Shown here piece by piece: positions 9,323 through 18,312 of a stretch of 64,000 nucleotides of DNA. Numbering within the stretch: position 1 is the stretch's first letter; each line of letters begins with the position of its first letter. The DNA is from Desulfosporosinus sp. (GTDB taxonomy: Bacteria > Bacillota > Desulfitobacteriia > Desulfitobacteriales > Desulfitobacteriaceae). The stretch spans positions 62,001-126,000 of the forward strand of contig JAIMKP010000001.1 in assembly GCA_020692355.1 (NCBI GenBank), in the 5' to 3' direction. Position numbers and translations under genes: made by a program. The notes beneath the pieces were generated by a model that saw nothing but the letters and a program-made list of their open reading frames with translations, was not told the DNA's origin and ran no database searches.

Positions 9323-12300
9323 TCAGAACACATGCCGATAGTCTGTGTACGTGACCCAAATCAAATCGGCAATCTCCCGTGGCAAAAGCGCTTGCGTACG
9401 GCCATCGGCTGCAAACTGCACGTCCAGCGTGTCTGCGCCCAAACGCACCTTGAACCTCGGTTCATTTCCTCCAGTCAGGGTCACAAATCCCGTATTCGTA
9501 CTGTCCTCAAAGTCTGCCACGCTCCAGAAAAGCGTAAACTTGTCTTTATAAGGAGCACTGGTATACGGACAGAACGTGGCACAATTCCCGCATTCATTAC
9601 ACATACCATCCACGTGGATGATCTGGTTATGATTCTTTAGTGAACTGCCCCGCACTTCAACCACGATATTCGCCCGGTTCGGGCAAACCTCGGTACAAAT
9701 GTTACAGACCGTGTTGCACTCCAGGCAACGTTCGGGTTCATGCTCCAGATCCGTTACCGGATGCAAAACAGCCTTTTTCGCCGTAATCGCCAACAACCGA
9801 CGTTCACTGTCAAATGAGATCTCGCTGTTTCCTGTCGACTGAGCTAATTTTTCTTTGTCCAAAATAGCCTTGCTTACTTTAGCCGCATGGGCAATACCTT
9901 CCACCACGGTCGCCGGTCCATAAAGCGCATCCCCGCCCACAAAAACATTGTCCACATTGCTCTCCAGCGTCTCTTCCCGGACTTGAATCTTTCCTTGGGA
10001 ATCGACAGCAATCCCATTTTTCCGTAACCGCTCATGGTCCACACGCTCACCGATAGCCGTCAACACCGTATCAATCGGAATTTCTTCGAACGCCCGGGCC
10101 ACGGGAACAACACTGCGACGGCCCGAGGTATCGGGGCTACCCAGCTCCATCTTTTGGCATGTGAGAATACCCTTTTCGAGTGCTACGGGTGCAAGCAGTT
10201 CCCTAAAGATGACGCCTTCCTCCTGGGCCAATTGCAACTCTTCCCGATCGGCAGGCATATACTCCTGTGTACGCCGATAAATGATATAAACTTTTTCCAC
10301 ACCTTGGACGCGCAACGCCGCTCGTGCGGCATCCATCGCCGAATTTCCTCCCCCGATCACCGCCACATGGCGGCCCAAGTTGAGCGAGGCGCGGTTACGG
10401 TCAAATTTCTCTAAAAATGGAATCGCAGCCCGTACTTTCGCTACATCGCCCGCAATATTCAGGGCTTGATTCTTACCGGCACCAATGGCCAGGTAAATAT
10501 ACTGATATCCCTGGGCTTTGAGTGCAGCTAGGGAAAACTCCGGGTCAACGCCCAATTGAAACTTGACCCCCATCTTCTCGATTAAGCGCACATCATTCGC
10601 GATCGCATCCCTTCCGATCCTAAAATCGGGAATCACGTATTCCACCGTACCTCCAGCCTTTGGCCGCTGATCGAAAACCGTCACGTTCAGACCGGCCCTA
10701 GCTAGGAAATACGCAGCCGCTAAACCTGACGGCCCCGCTCCAATGACAGCCACTTGCGCTGAACTCGTCGATTGTGGCTTGGTCACCTGGGCTAAAAAGT
10801 CCTCATACCCATTTTCCGCTGCCACTCGTTTTAGAGAACGGATCTGCACGGATTCGTCATAATCCAAGCGTGTACACTTTGTCGTGCAATGATGAGGGCA
10901 GATCGTTCCGGTGATAAAGGGAAGCGGATTTTTGTCAACAATAACTTCGTAAGCCTCCCGAAATCTTCCCTCACCTACCAGACGGATATATTCCGGGATA
11001 TCTTGTTCAATGGGGCAACCGACACTGCACGGCGCCATGAAGCAATCCAGCAGCGGAAGTTCACGGGCAATTTTGCGGCTCTGCACCGCTCTTTTCTCCT
11101 TCAGATGGTTCGTATCACTAAAAGCACGTTCAGCTAATTGACGCAATTTCACTAAGTTAATCTTGCCGGGTGCTAAATCATCCAAGCGCGGTTCCAGTAA
11201 TTCTGCAATCTGTTGCAGCCGCATATATCCGCCCGGCTTTAACAAGGTGGTGGCCAGCGTGATCGGCCGTATCCCCGTGGTAAAAATATCGCCAATGTTG
11301 AAGAAATCAGCCCCTCCGGAATAGGAGATGATCAGGTCGCCCGCAAATTCCTCCGCCAACTTAAGCGCCAAGTTAATGGTCAGCGGATACAGGGCGCGTC
11401 CTGACATATACATTTCTTCGCCCGGAAGTTCAGCGCGGGTGATCTTGGTTGGCAGCGTATTCGAAAGCTTGACTCCAAAATCTCGACCATGTTCCTGGGC
11501 GAAGGCTTTTAGTCGCTGCAGCATCGCCACACCATCTGCATATTGCAGATCATGCGTAAACGATTCTTCTTTCAGTTCGATGTAATCATAACCCATCTGA
11601 TCGAACGTTTCACGAACAAACGTATAACCCAAAAGCGTCGGATTCATCTTCACAAATGTATGCAGCTTCTTCTCAGAGATCAAGTATTTGGAAATCGCCT
11701 CGATCTCTGTGGGCGGACAACCATGCATCGTCGATAAGGTAATCGACGTACAAATATGAGGCGAGATGCTCTCTACAAAGGTCTTATCGACCTGTTTAAA
11801 CTGCCCGATCCGGTCGAGCAGAACCTTTTTACACTCCTGGCAAATATCGGTCTGAGACGCATCCTTCAGTCCTTCGATAAAATGGTCCACTTTCGGAGAC
11901 CGGATCCCTTCCAGATCATAGCCTACACTCATGTTGAACATAAAGTGCCGTCCGTCGCGACCGAAGATCTCCTTCTGCAGGATGTGCAACATAAACCAGG
12001 CTTTCACATATTCATTAAAAGCCCCTTCGATAGACAACTCTGTCGACCATTCGGTGTTGTAACACTCATCCTCCGCCCGAATACACGGTTTGGGAAACTC
12101 CAGCTCATCCAAAATCTGAACGGTCTTCAACTCGAAGAATCGGCTCCCGCTCAGATACGCGGCCACTGTGTTCTGGGCCAATTGCGTATTCGGGCCCGCT
12201 GCAGGACCAATCGGTGAATCAATATTTTCTCCGAACAAGGTCATTCCCGCTAGTGAACTTTTCCGGTAAAACTTAGCTTCTGGCACCCCAAAGATGCTCC

Positions 12301-12373
12301 GACTCTGTTTATATTCTTCAAAGACCCAATCAATCATCTTATCGAACGGAATCTCCCTCATTTTATCGCTCAT
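9323..12373 (-). CDS. ygfK: YgfK: putative selenate reductase-like FAD/Fe-S oxidoreductase
   Basis: Large (1016 residues) multidomain electron-transfer protein. The N-terminal part (about 25-410) resembles the dihydropyrimidine/dihydroorotate dehydrogenase barrel. The middle has GltD-like Fe-S cysteines (CFMAPCSVGCPIEQDIPEYI near 446 and CPHHCTTKCTR near 491), then a FAD site VIGAGPSGLAAAYF near 543 and a NAD(P) site AVIGGGNSAMDAA. The C-terminus carries two ferredoxin clusters (CLECNTVCNICTEVCPNRA near 886 and CNECGNCATFCPY near 924). ATG 12373 (MSDKMREIPF) follows GGAAGGGAG and lies one base past the upstream gene's stop; a longer frame overlaps that gene. YgfK always travels with purine Mo hydroxylases and is thought to pass electrons to or from them. 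The name 'selenate reductase' is historical and unproven. Confidence 0.92.
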   Translation of the reverse strand: MSDKMREIPFDKMIDWVFEEYKQSRSIFGVPEAKFYRKSSLAGMTLFGENIDSPIGPAAGPNTQLAQNTVAAYLSGSRFFELKTVQILDELEFPKPCIRAEDECYNTEWSTELSIEGAFNEYVKAWFMLHILQKEIFGRDGRHFMFNMSVGYDLEGIRSPKVDHFIEGLKDASQTDICQECKKVLLDRIGQFKQVDKTFVESISPHICTSITLSTMHGCPPTEIEAISKYLISEKKLHTFVKMNPTLLGYTFVRETFDQMGYDYIELKEESFTHDLQYADGVAMLQRLKAFAQEHGRDFGVKLSNTLPTKITRAELPGEEMYMSGRALYPLTINLALKLAEEFAGDLIISYSGGADFFNIGDIFTTGIRPITLATTLLKPGGYMRLQQIAELLEPRLDDLAPGKINLVKLRQLAERAFSDTNHLKEKRAVQSRKIARELPLLDCFMAPCSVGCPIEQDIPEYIRLVGEGRFREAYEVIVDKNPLPFITGTICPHHCTTKCTRLDYDESVQIRSLKRVAAENGYEDFLAQVTKPQSTSSAQVAVIGAGPSGLAAAYFLARAGLNVTVFDQRPKAGGTVEYVIPDFRIGRDAIANDVRLIEKMGVKFQLGVDPEFSLAALKAQGYQYIYLAIGAGKNQALNIAGDVAKVRAAIPFLEKFDRNRASLNLGRHVAVIGGGNSAMDAARAALRVQGVEKVYIIYRRTQEYMPADREELQLAQEEGVIFRELLAPVALEKGILTCQKMELGSPDTSGRRSVVPVARAFEEIPIDTVLTAIGERVDHERLRKNGIAVDSQGKIQVREETLESNVDNVFVGGDALYGPATVVEGIAHAAKVSKAILDKEKLAQSTGNSEISFDSERRLLAITAKKAVLHPVTDLEHEPERCLECNTVCNICTEVCPNRANIVVEVRGSSLKNHNQIIHVDGMCNECGNCATFCPYTSAPYKDKFTLFWSVADFEDSTNTGFVTLTGGNEPRFKVRLGADTLDVQFAADGRTQALLPREIADLIWVTYTDYRHVF

Positions 12374-12374
12374 T

Positions 12375-12914
12375 TCACTCGCTCCCTTCCTGTTTTTCTT
12401 GATCATGATGATGATCAGCAGGGTGATGGTTACCACAGCTGCCATCATGCCGACATGTTTCGATAGCCTTTTCCGCCGCTTTAAAAATATTCTGATAACC
12501 CGTACAGCGGCAGAAATGGCCGGACAATTCGCGCTTCAACTCATCCTTCGTATATTCCTGACCACTTTCAGCAAGCGCCGTCGTTGTCAGCACAAGACCC
12601 GGCGTGCAAAAACCGCATTGCACCGCACCCTTATCGACAAACGCTTGCTGAACCGGGGATAGTTCACCATCTTGGGCCACGCCCTCAATGGTAAGGATAG
12701 TTTTGCCATCAGCCCAGACGGCCAAGTAAATGCAAGAATCAATCGGAACGCCATCAATCAACACGCTACAGGCCCCACATTCCCCGACCCCGCAGCCCTT
12801 CTTGACTCCGGTATAACCCAAGGTATTGCGGAGAACTTCCAGCAAAGAGTCGCGCACATCGACCTCAAAACTTTCGACCTTGCCATTCACCGTCATAGCA
12901 ATCTTTTTACGCAA
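12375..12914 (-). CDS. xdhC: xanthine dehydrogenase-type [2Fe-2S] subunit
   Basis: Small electron-transfer subunit of a molybdenum hydroxylase (179 residues). The plant-type [2Fe-2S] motif CGVGECGACSVLIDG lies near residue 40 and the second cluster's ligands are CGFCTPG near 101 and CRCTGYQ near 134. I start it at TTG 12914, which overlaps the end of the FAD-subunit gene by eight bases and sits behind a GGGGGTGGGG site; ATG 12896 is the alternative. The C-terminus is odd: after the second cluster helix it adds a His-rich tail containing CRHDGSCGNHHPADHHHDQ, unusual for this family and possibly metal-binding. The gene lies between the FAD subunit and YgfK in a tightly packed operon. Confidence 0.92.
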   Translation of the reverse strand: MRKKIAMTVNGKVESFEVDVRDSLLEVLRNTLGYTGVKKGCGVGECGACSVLIDGVPIDSCIYLAVWADGKTILTIEGVAQDGELSPVQQAFVDKGAVQCGFCTPGLVLTTTALAESGQEYTKDELKRELSGHFCRCTGYQNIFKAAEKAIETCRHDGSCGNHHPADHHHDQEKQEGSE

Positions 12915-13791
12915 TTTCCCCACCCCCTGCCTGCACAATCGCCTCTCGCAGCGCTCTGGGAACCAGTTCTTGAATAAGATGCTCCCGGTATTCCTTAGAG
13001 GCTCTCCAAGAAGTCCTTGCTTTGGCAGACCGAATTGCCAATCGGCCAACCTCATTCAAAACGTCCATGCTAATCACCTTGCCGGCGGCATACGCTTCCG
13101 CTTCCAGGCAACGCAGTGGGGTTGGTCCCGCTACGCCCAGTCCGATTTTAACCTCAGCCAGGATATTCCCTGTTTCAAGTTTACATAGAACTGCCACACC
13201 CAGGGTGGCAATATCCATGGCTTTGCGCATGGCGAATTTAATATAGTGTCCTCCAAAGCCTACATAGTGCTGAGGCAGAATTCGGATTTCCGTTAAGAGC
13301 TCTCCCGCCCTTAAATCCACCTTGCCAGGGCCTAAATAAAACTCAGAAATTGGCAGAACTCTGGTTCCCCGGCTGCTGATTAATGTGAGTTCTGCCTCCA
13401 AGGCCAATAACGATGAGGCGCTGTCAGCCGATGTCGCTCCATTGCAGACATTTCCACCGATGGTGGCGATATTGCGGATCTGCGGTCCACCCATAGATAC
13501 CGCCGCTTCTGCCAGGATCGGGATATCAGTCTTAATCACGGGATCCTGTGTGATCTGAGTAAATGTAGCCAGCGGCCCAATGCCGATCGCTCCATCAGGC
13601 ATCTTCTCTATGTGGGAGAGTGCTTCGATTTTGCGGATACTCAACAGCTCTGCCGCCTCGATTTGACCGCCATGGAGCTTAATCAGGAGATCGGTTCCTC
13701 CCGCAATAATGCGCATCCGCGGATTTCGCGCCAAAGTTTCCGCAGCTTCACTGAGCGTAAGTGCTTCTTGATAATCCTGAATATCATACAT
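12907..13791 (-). CDS. xdhB: xanthine dehydrogenase-type FAD subunit
   Basis: FAD-binding subunit of a three-subunit molybdenum hydroxylase (294 residues). The flavin pyrophosphate loop is RIIAGGTDLLIKLHGG near residues 28-43. The isoalloxazine-binding segment GGPQIRNIATIGGNVCNGATSADS is near 95-120, with the CO-dehydrogenase flavoprotein C-terminal domain after it. It passes electrons from the 2Fe-2S subunit to an external acceptor, here perhaps YgfK. It overlaps the downstream 2Fe-2S gene by eight bases and follows the Mo subunit by 16 bases, so the operon is translationally coupled. Confidence 0.93.
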   Translation of the reverse strand: MYDIQDYQEALTLSEAAETLARNPRMRIIAGGTDLLIKLHGGQIEAAELLSIRKIEALSHIEKMPDGAIGIGPLATFTQITQDPVIKTDIPILAEAAVSMGGPQIRNIATIGGNVCNGATSADSASSLLALEAELTLISSRGTRVLPISEFYLGPGKVDLRAGELLTEIRILPQHYVGFGGHYIKFAMRKAMDIATLGVAVLCKLETGNILAEVKIGLGVAGPTPLRCLEAEAYAAGKVISMDVLNEVGRLAIRSAKARTSWRASKEYREHLIQELVPRALREAIVQAGGGEIA

Positions 13792-13807
13792 CCGTGATCA
13801 CCACCTT

Positions 13808-16099
13808 CTAGATTAATCCGGCCTGTTTCAGCTTCTCAAAAACGCGCTGAGGATTCATGGGCAGTTGATTGAAGGCTACCCCCGTAGCATCCAAAACAGC
13901 ATTGCGGATAGCCGGGGCCGGACTCAGTGCCGGTGGTTCCCCGAGCGATTTTACGCCGAACGAACCCGTCGGCTCATGGGTCTCCACAAAGGCAACCCCT
14001 ATTTCCGGTGTATCCATGATGGTCGGCAATTTATAATCCAACAAATTATTGTTCAGTGGTTTGCCCGTTTTGGGATCGAACAGCAACTGTTCGGACAACG
14101 CGTACCCAATACCCATGCTGACTCCACCGTGAACTTGTCCTTCTGCCATAAGCGGATTTACAATCGTTCCTGAATCGTGGACATTATAAATCTCTAGTAT
14201 CTCAATCTTCCCTGTTTTCAGGTCAACCTCAACCTCCGCAAACGTGACGCCATAAGGCACAGCATTCACCCGCGCGTTATTGCTGACATCACTGGTGATC
14301 GGTTGAGCAAAGACCGTATCATAGTACGTGCTCAATGCGACATCTTCGAGTGGAATAACAACCTCTCCGGAATGCTTATAAACAACATTTTGACCCTTTA
14401 GATCCAACGCATGAGCAGGGATATCCGTCATCCCCCAAGTAAAGTCTAGGATCTTGGCTTTGATCTCCTCAGCCGCCTTCTTTACGGCCATCCCACTGAT
14501 ATAAGTTTGCCTGGAAGCATACGCCCCGGTATCAAAAGGTGTGAGATCGGTATCTTGCTCAGACACGACATGCACCCTGTCCATCGGTAATCCGAGGACT
14601 TCAGCCACCATCTGGGCAAAGACGGTATCACTCCCTTGTCCGATCTCTGTTGCTCCAATCTGAAGTTGAACTGAACCATCTTGATTTAAGACAATACGCG
14701 CCCCCGCGATTTCCAGACCGACAGGATGGGTTCCTGAGGCATAACTGAAGGCGGCCATCCCTAAACCACGCCGTTTGTCTCCCATCTGCTGTCGATACCC
14801 TTCTTTCTTGGCCTCCCAACGAATCAAGGCCTTACCCTTGTCGATGCATTCACGAATACCACTGCTCATGATCTTATTTTGCGACAAAGGATCCACATGT
14901 CCGATTTCAATAAGATTCTTTTGACGAATCTCTATGGGGTCGAGGTTTAGTTTCTTGGCAATATCTTCAATATGACATTCAAGAGCATAGACCATCTGAG
15001 GCGAACCATACCCTCTCATAGCACCAGCAACCGGTAGATTCGTATAGACTGTTTTGGGTTCATATTTTATGGCAGGTATCGCATAAAGATAGCGAAACTT
15101 ACTTCCTCCGGCACCGGCAATCGAATGTCCATGGGAAGCATATGCACCCGTGTTGGATATCGCCTGAATATGCATTCCTAATATTTTCCCATCCTTAGTT
15201 AAGGCCGACTTCATTTTGAATTTAAAATCATGCCGTCTTCGGGTATCGATCATGCATTCTTCGCGTGAGTAATTCAATTTTACAGGCTGCCCACCGACCG
15301 CCAGGGTCATTGCAGCCGTCAACGGCTCAAGACAAGCATCCTGCTTAGCCCCGAAACCGCCTCCAACATACGGTTTGATCACTCGCACCCGACCCCAGGG
15401 GATTCCTAAGGCTTGTCCCACAATTCGTCGAACGATATGAGGAATTTGAGTTGACGTGACAATCACAATCCGGTCATGGGCATCGACATAGGCATAGGAA
15501 ATATGGTTTTCCAAATGACAATGCTGAACCATACTTGTCTCGTATTCCCCTTCGACCATCGTATCGGCTGCCAGAAAAGCCTCCTCCAGATTCCCCATCC
15601 AAAATCCTCGATCCGACAGGATATTGTGAGGACAATCCTCGTGAATGAGCGGTGCTCCCTCTTTCATCGCCGCTTCCGGCGTAAGTAAAGCCTCCAGTTC
15701 CTCATATTCCACTTCAATCAGGCGCAGCGCCTCCTCGGCGATCAATTCATCCATCGCGACCACGGCCGCCACGGCATCACCGACGAACCGAGCCTTATCG
15801 GTTAAAATCAGTCTATCTGCCTTATCTTGATGGCTTGGATCAAGATTAAAAGGATGCCCCGCCGTGGCAAATCTAATCTGAGGAACATCGTGATAGGTAA
15901 GCACTGCCTTAACGCCTGGCAATTCCTTCGCCTTCGTGGTATCAATATGCTTCACTAAGGCATGAGCATAAGGACTCCTCAAAACTTTGCCAACCAGCAT
16001 ATCCCTTTCGAAAAAGTCATCCGTATATTTGGCCTTGCCTGTTACTTTGGCCACAGCATCGACCCTCGGCACACTTTTGCCGACGATTGTATAAGCCAT
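13808..16099 (-). CDS. xdhA: xanthine dehydrogenase-type molybdopterin catalytic subunit
   Basis: Catalytic Mo-cofactor subunit (763 residues) of the xanthine dehydrogenase/oxidase family. The N-terminal a/b hammerhead domain (GKSVPRVDAVAKVTGKAKYT) is followed by cofactor loops GGGFGAKQDA near 249 and GAMRGYGSPQ near 350. The catalytic base Glu appears in SLGEPPALSPAPA near 721. Hydroxylation of a purine such as xanthine or hypoxanthine is likely from context; nicotinate- or aldehyde-type substrates cannot be excluded by sequence. The nearby YqeC and MocA genes suggest a selenium-dependent hydroxylase whose Mo carries a labile Se ligand. First gene of the operon, about 200 bp after a sigma-54 promoter. 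Confidence 0.92.
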   Translation of the reverse strand: MAYTIVGKSVPRVDAVAKVTGKAKYTDDFFERDMLVGKVLRSPYAHALVKHIDTTKAKELPGVKAVLTYHDVPQIRFATAGHPFNLDPSHQDKADRLILTDKARFVGDAVAAVVAMDELIAEEALRLIEVEYEELEALLTPEAAMKEGAPLIHEDCPHNILSDRGFWMGNLEEAFLAADTMVEGEYETSMVQHCHLENHISYAYVDAHDRIVIVTSTQIPHIVRRIVGQALGIPWGRVRVIKPYVGGGFGAKQDACLEPLTAAMTLAVGGQPVKLNYSREECMIDTRRRHDFKFKMKSALTKDGKILGMHIQAISNTGAYASHGHSIAGAGGSKFRYLYAIPAIKYEPKTVYTNLPVAGAMRGYGSPQMVYALECHIEDIAKKLNLDPIEIRQKNLIEIGHVDPLSQNKIMSSGIRECIDKGKALIRWEAKKEGYRQQMGDKRRGLGMAAFSYASGTHPVGLEIAGARIVLNQDGSVQLQIGATEIGQGSDTVFAQMVAEVLGLPMDRVHVVSEQDTDLTPFDTGAYASRQTYISGMAVKKAAEEIKAKILDFTWGMTDIPAHALDLKGQNVVYKHSGEVVIPLEDVALSTYYDTVFAQPITSDVSNNARVNAVPYGVTFAEVEVDLKTGKIEILEIYNVHDSGTIVNPLMAEGQVHGGVSMGIGYALSEQLLFDPKTGKPLNNNLLDYKLPTIMDTPEIGVAFVETHEPTGSFGVKSLGEPPALSPAPAIRNAVLDATGVAFNQLPMNPQRVFEKLKQAGLI

Positions 16100-16144
16100 C
16101 CTTTTCCCTCCATCCTATGCATATTGTCAAGATCCATTCAGTCC

Positions 16145-16266
16145 TTTATCCAATCGTAAGACTCCCACTTCTACAAGTGGGAGTGGGTCCCCCGTACTCT
16201 GCTTCGGTGGGGGTAGACTCCCCCACCGAAGTCTCGATGTTCAGCTTGAGCTGAACGAGTTCACTA
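16145..16266. repeat. long palindromic repeat, copy 2
   Basis: Almost identical to copy 1 (4075-4196), in the same orientation. It has the same three hairpins: arms ACTCCCACTT/AAGTGGGAGT, CTTCGGTGGGGG/CCCCCACCGAAG and GTTCAGCT/AGCTGAAC. It lies in the leader between the sigma-54 promoter and the first Mo-hydroxylase gene, so the transcript would carry all three stems. Confidence 0.95.
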
Positions 16267-16298
16267 TGGTTTTAAAAATATCCGTATTTGTATCACTT

Positions 16299-16315
16299 AT
16301 GCAAAAATTATGCCG
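16299..16315 (-). promoter_or_regulatory. sigma-54 (-24/-12) promoter of the Mo-hydroxylase operon
   Basis: Minus strand CGGCATAATTTTTGCAT: one mismatch (C for T) at the first base, GG and GC separated by ten bases, almost the same as the ygeY promoter. It lies about 200 bp before the catalytic subunit start. Confidence 0.75.
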
Positions 16316-16403
16316 AACGTCATTAAGCCCGAGTCAGCGCTAATGTCAGCTCAGGCCATGTATCATCCCTTCAATTTATTCTCTTTTCGCTACATTCGTA
16401 TCA

Positions 16404-16413
16404 TTTTGAGACG
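16404..16413. promoter_or_regulatory. candidate activator motif upstream of the xdh promoter
   Basis: TTTTGAGACG, related to the CTTTGCGAC repeats before ygeY, sits about 95 bp upstream of the -24/-12 element. A single copy only, so weak on its own. The rest of 16316-16519 shows no gene on either strand. Confidence 0.25.
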
Positions 16414-16519
16414 TGTTAAAGCTTGGCTAAAAAAATCCCCGTCATCGTTTTAGGAAACCCAGCGGTCGGAGCCACGAGTAGCATCGCATGTTCGATCTTT
16501 TCTCACGGCCCTCCTCATC

Positions 16520-16567
16520 CAAAAATAAAGCTTCATAATCACAAAAATTATGTCCAAGCTATGAAGC
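16520..16567 (-). terminator. terminator of the yqeC-mocA operon
   Basis: Minus-strand stem GCTTCATA/TATGAAGC (16560-16567 with 16530-16537) containing a nested ATAAT/ATTAT pair, followed by TTTATTTTT. It starts 15 bases after the mocA stop. Confidence 0.65.
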
Positions 16568-16581
16568 CCTTATTCTGCTCT

Positions 16582-17298
16582 TCATAGGCTTGCTTCCCCA
16601 GAACCAAGATCATGTCCTGATAATAGGCTATACTGCTCCGGCGTATCCACATCCGCAAAAAAATCCGTCTCGACCGGATAGGTTGCCCACTTTGCTTTGT
16701 ACCGTTGTAAAACCGTCTTCCCACCTTGTTCCCCCTCTAGTGCCAAAAGCTCTGGAACGTAGCGACGGTGAAAAATGACCGGTGAACCTGTCATGCCGGG
16801 CATACTTGGCTTATCTGGTATCGCTGACTCATCCAGTGATTCAAGCTTAGGTGGAGCGAGTGGATCTGCCAGCGGCACTAAAAAATCCGGTTTTTCGTGG
16901 AGAAAAGTCTCAACAAGGCGGAGAAGAGTATCGCTTCTCAAGCCCACCTGATCTCCAGGCAAAAAAGCTATACCCTGAATTTCGTCCGCTAACTCCTGCA
17001 AACCAATTCGGATCGTATCTGCCAAAGGCCGGGGTACTTCATCCTCACACCAAGTTCCTTGAGCACGCTGAAATCTTTCCTGTAAAGCATCAGGAAGATA
17101 AGCCGCTAAGGACTTGCGCGCCACAACCCGCAGTTCTAACGAACTCTGCCCTGCTTTAGCTTCCTGCAAACGCTCACTTGCCTTTAAAACTGCTTCCAGA
17201 ACGCTAGCCAACACCGTGGAATCCTTCCAGGGAAGTGCGAGTTTGTCTCTCCCCATTCGCCTGGCTTGCCCTGCGGCCATTACCACCAATCGCACCAT
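16582..17298 (-). CDS. mocA: MocA/YgfJ-type molybdenum cofactor nucleotidyltransferase
   Basis: Nucleotidyltransferase of the MobA-like fold (238 residues) expected to add CMP to molybdopterin, giving the MCD cofactor used by xanthine dehydrogenase-family enzymes. The signature AAGQARRMGRDKLALPW is at residues 8-24 and the metal-binding LPGDQVGLRSDTL follows, with PVIFHRRYVPELLAL as the substrate-side segment. It overlaps yqeC by 19 bases, so the pair is co-translated. Purine clusters carry the paralogue YgfJ at this place. The sequence contains a short low-complexity stretch (LAPPKLESLDESAIPDKP) not typical of MobA. Confidence 0.85.
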   Translation of the reverse strand: MVRLVVMAAGQARRMGRDKLALPWKDSTVLASVLEAVLKASERLQEAKAGQSSLELRVVARKSLAAYLPDALQERFQRAQGTWCEDEVPRPLADTIRIGLQELADEIQGIAFLPGDQVGLRSDTLLRLVETFLHEKPDFLVPLADPLAPPKLESLDESAIPDKPSMPGMTGSPVIFHRRYVPELLALEGEQGGKTVLQRYKAKWATYPVETDFFADVDTPEQYSLLSGHDLGSGEASL

Positions 17299-18062
17299 TG
17301 AATAATCCCTTCTTTTGCCTGACCTGCAGCTAAGCGCAAATGAGCAGGTTTTTTCATACTCTCATTTATTCCTTCGATCCCTGGCCTGAACCGCCACATC
17401 GCTTCCAGCATCTCATTCGTATTAACCGAAGACTGATTTAAAAAAACCACCCAAGACATCTGTCCATATTGTGGCCAAAAAACAGGAGAATTTGCTAAGT
17501 ACCGCCAAAAACTCTCATGATAAAAGATTTCCCCGATAAGCTCCGGGAACCTCTCAGGACGATGAACATCATCTGCTTCCAGCCGTCTCCCCCAGAGACT
17601 GCCATCGACCACCAAAACCACACACTCTGAACTCTGAGGGATCTGTGGTTCCAGTGCATTCCACAACTTGAGCCTCTTTCCCCTGGCCCCGTCTCCTTCG
17701 ATCACCCAAGACCGTTTTCCTGTGCCTCCCCTTATCCCTCTATCCGATGCATCAAAAATGGCCCGGTCGACAGCGGTCAGGGATGGCCCATACCATTTCC
17801 CCGTATCCTTCTCCACTCCTCCAAACCAAAAACAGGGATACTCCACCGTTTCCTCCGGCGGAAAATCCGTACTTTGCCAACGAAAAAAGGTGGGATCAGG
17901 AAAAACCTTTGTGGTTGTTGATACGACCACAGGATACCCGGCAGCCTGAATTTCTGCACTAAGCTGTTTGACACAGGTCGTTTTTCCACCCGCTCCAATA
18001 AACGTCACGGCCTTGGCGTGCCTGGTCATTTCCCACAACCCGCCATATTTAATCGAGTTCAT
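17280..18062 (-). CDS. yqeC: YqeC: selenium-dependent molybdenum hydroxylase accessory protein
   Basis: A 260-residue protein with an N-terminal nucleotide-binding motif TFIGAGGKTTCVKQL near residues 18-32, then VSTTTKVFPDP and a DGARGKRLK loop, all typical of YqeC. The family co-occurs with selenium-dependent Mo hydroxylases and is thought to help insert labile selenium into the Mo site; the mechanism is not known. I start it at ATG 18062, preceded by GGATGGAGG; the frame runs on to 18188 but that part has a decayed repeat and no good start site. Overlap with mocA and the adjacent xdh operon support the assignment. Confidence 0.85.
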   Translation of the reverse strand: MNSIKYGGLWEMTRHAKAVTFIGAGGKTTCVKQLSAEIQAAGYPVVVSTTTKVFPDPTFFRWQSTDFPPEETVEYPCFWFGGVEKDTGKWYGPSLTAVDRAIFDASDRGIRGGTGKRSWVIEGDGARGKRLKLWNALEPQIPQSSECVVLVVDGSLWGRRLEADDVHRPERFPELIGEIFYHESFWRYLANSPVFWPQYGQMSWVVFLNQSSVNTNEMLEAMWRFRPGIEGINESMKKPAHLRLAAGQAKEGIIQWCDWW

Positions 18063-18312
18063 TTTAACCTCCATCCTTAACCCCCAAGACGCCCACTTCC
18101 ATATGTGTGTCAATTCAAACTTAACTTTAGCACTACAGCGTGAATTTTTTATATAACAAGACACCTTTTTCATGGAAGCACTACTCAATTGGCCAGCGCA
18201 TCAACGATGCTTTACACAGCAAGAAATTCTTTACTGTTTCCATAAAGACAGTCCATGCCCATCCATTTTGCCTTTATATTGAATAATATTGGTGAAGGAC
18301 TGGGTTACATCA

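Noticed and set aside
12374-12448. Longer YgfK start inside the upstream 2Fe-2S gene
   Set aside because: The 25 additional residues are an out-of-frame reading of the His-rich tail; ATG 12373 has a good ribosome site.
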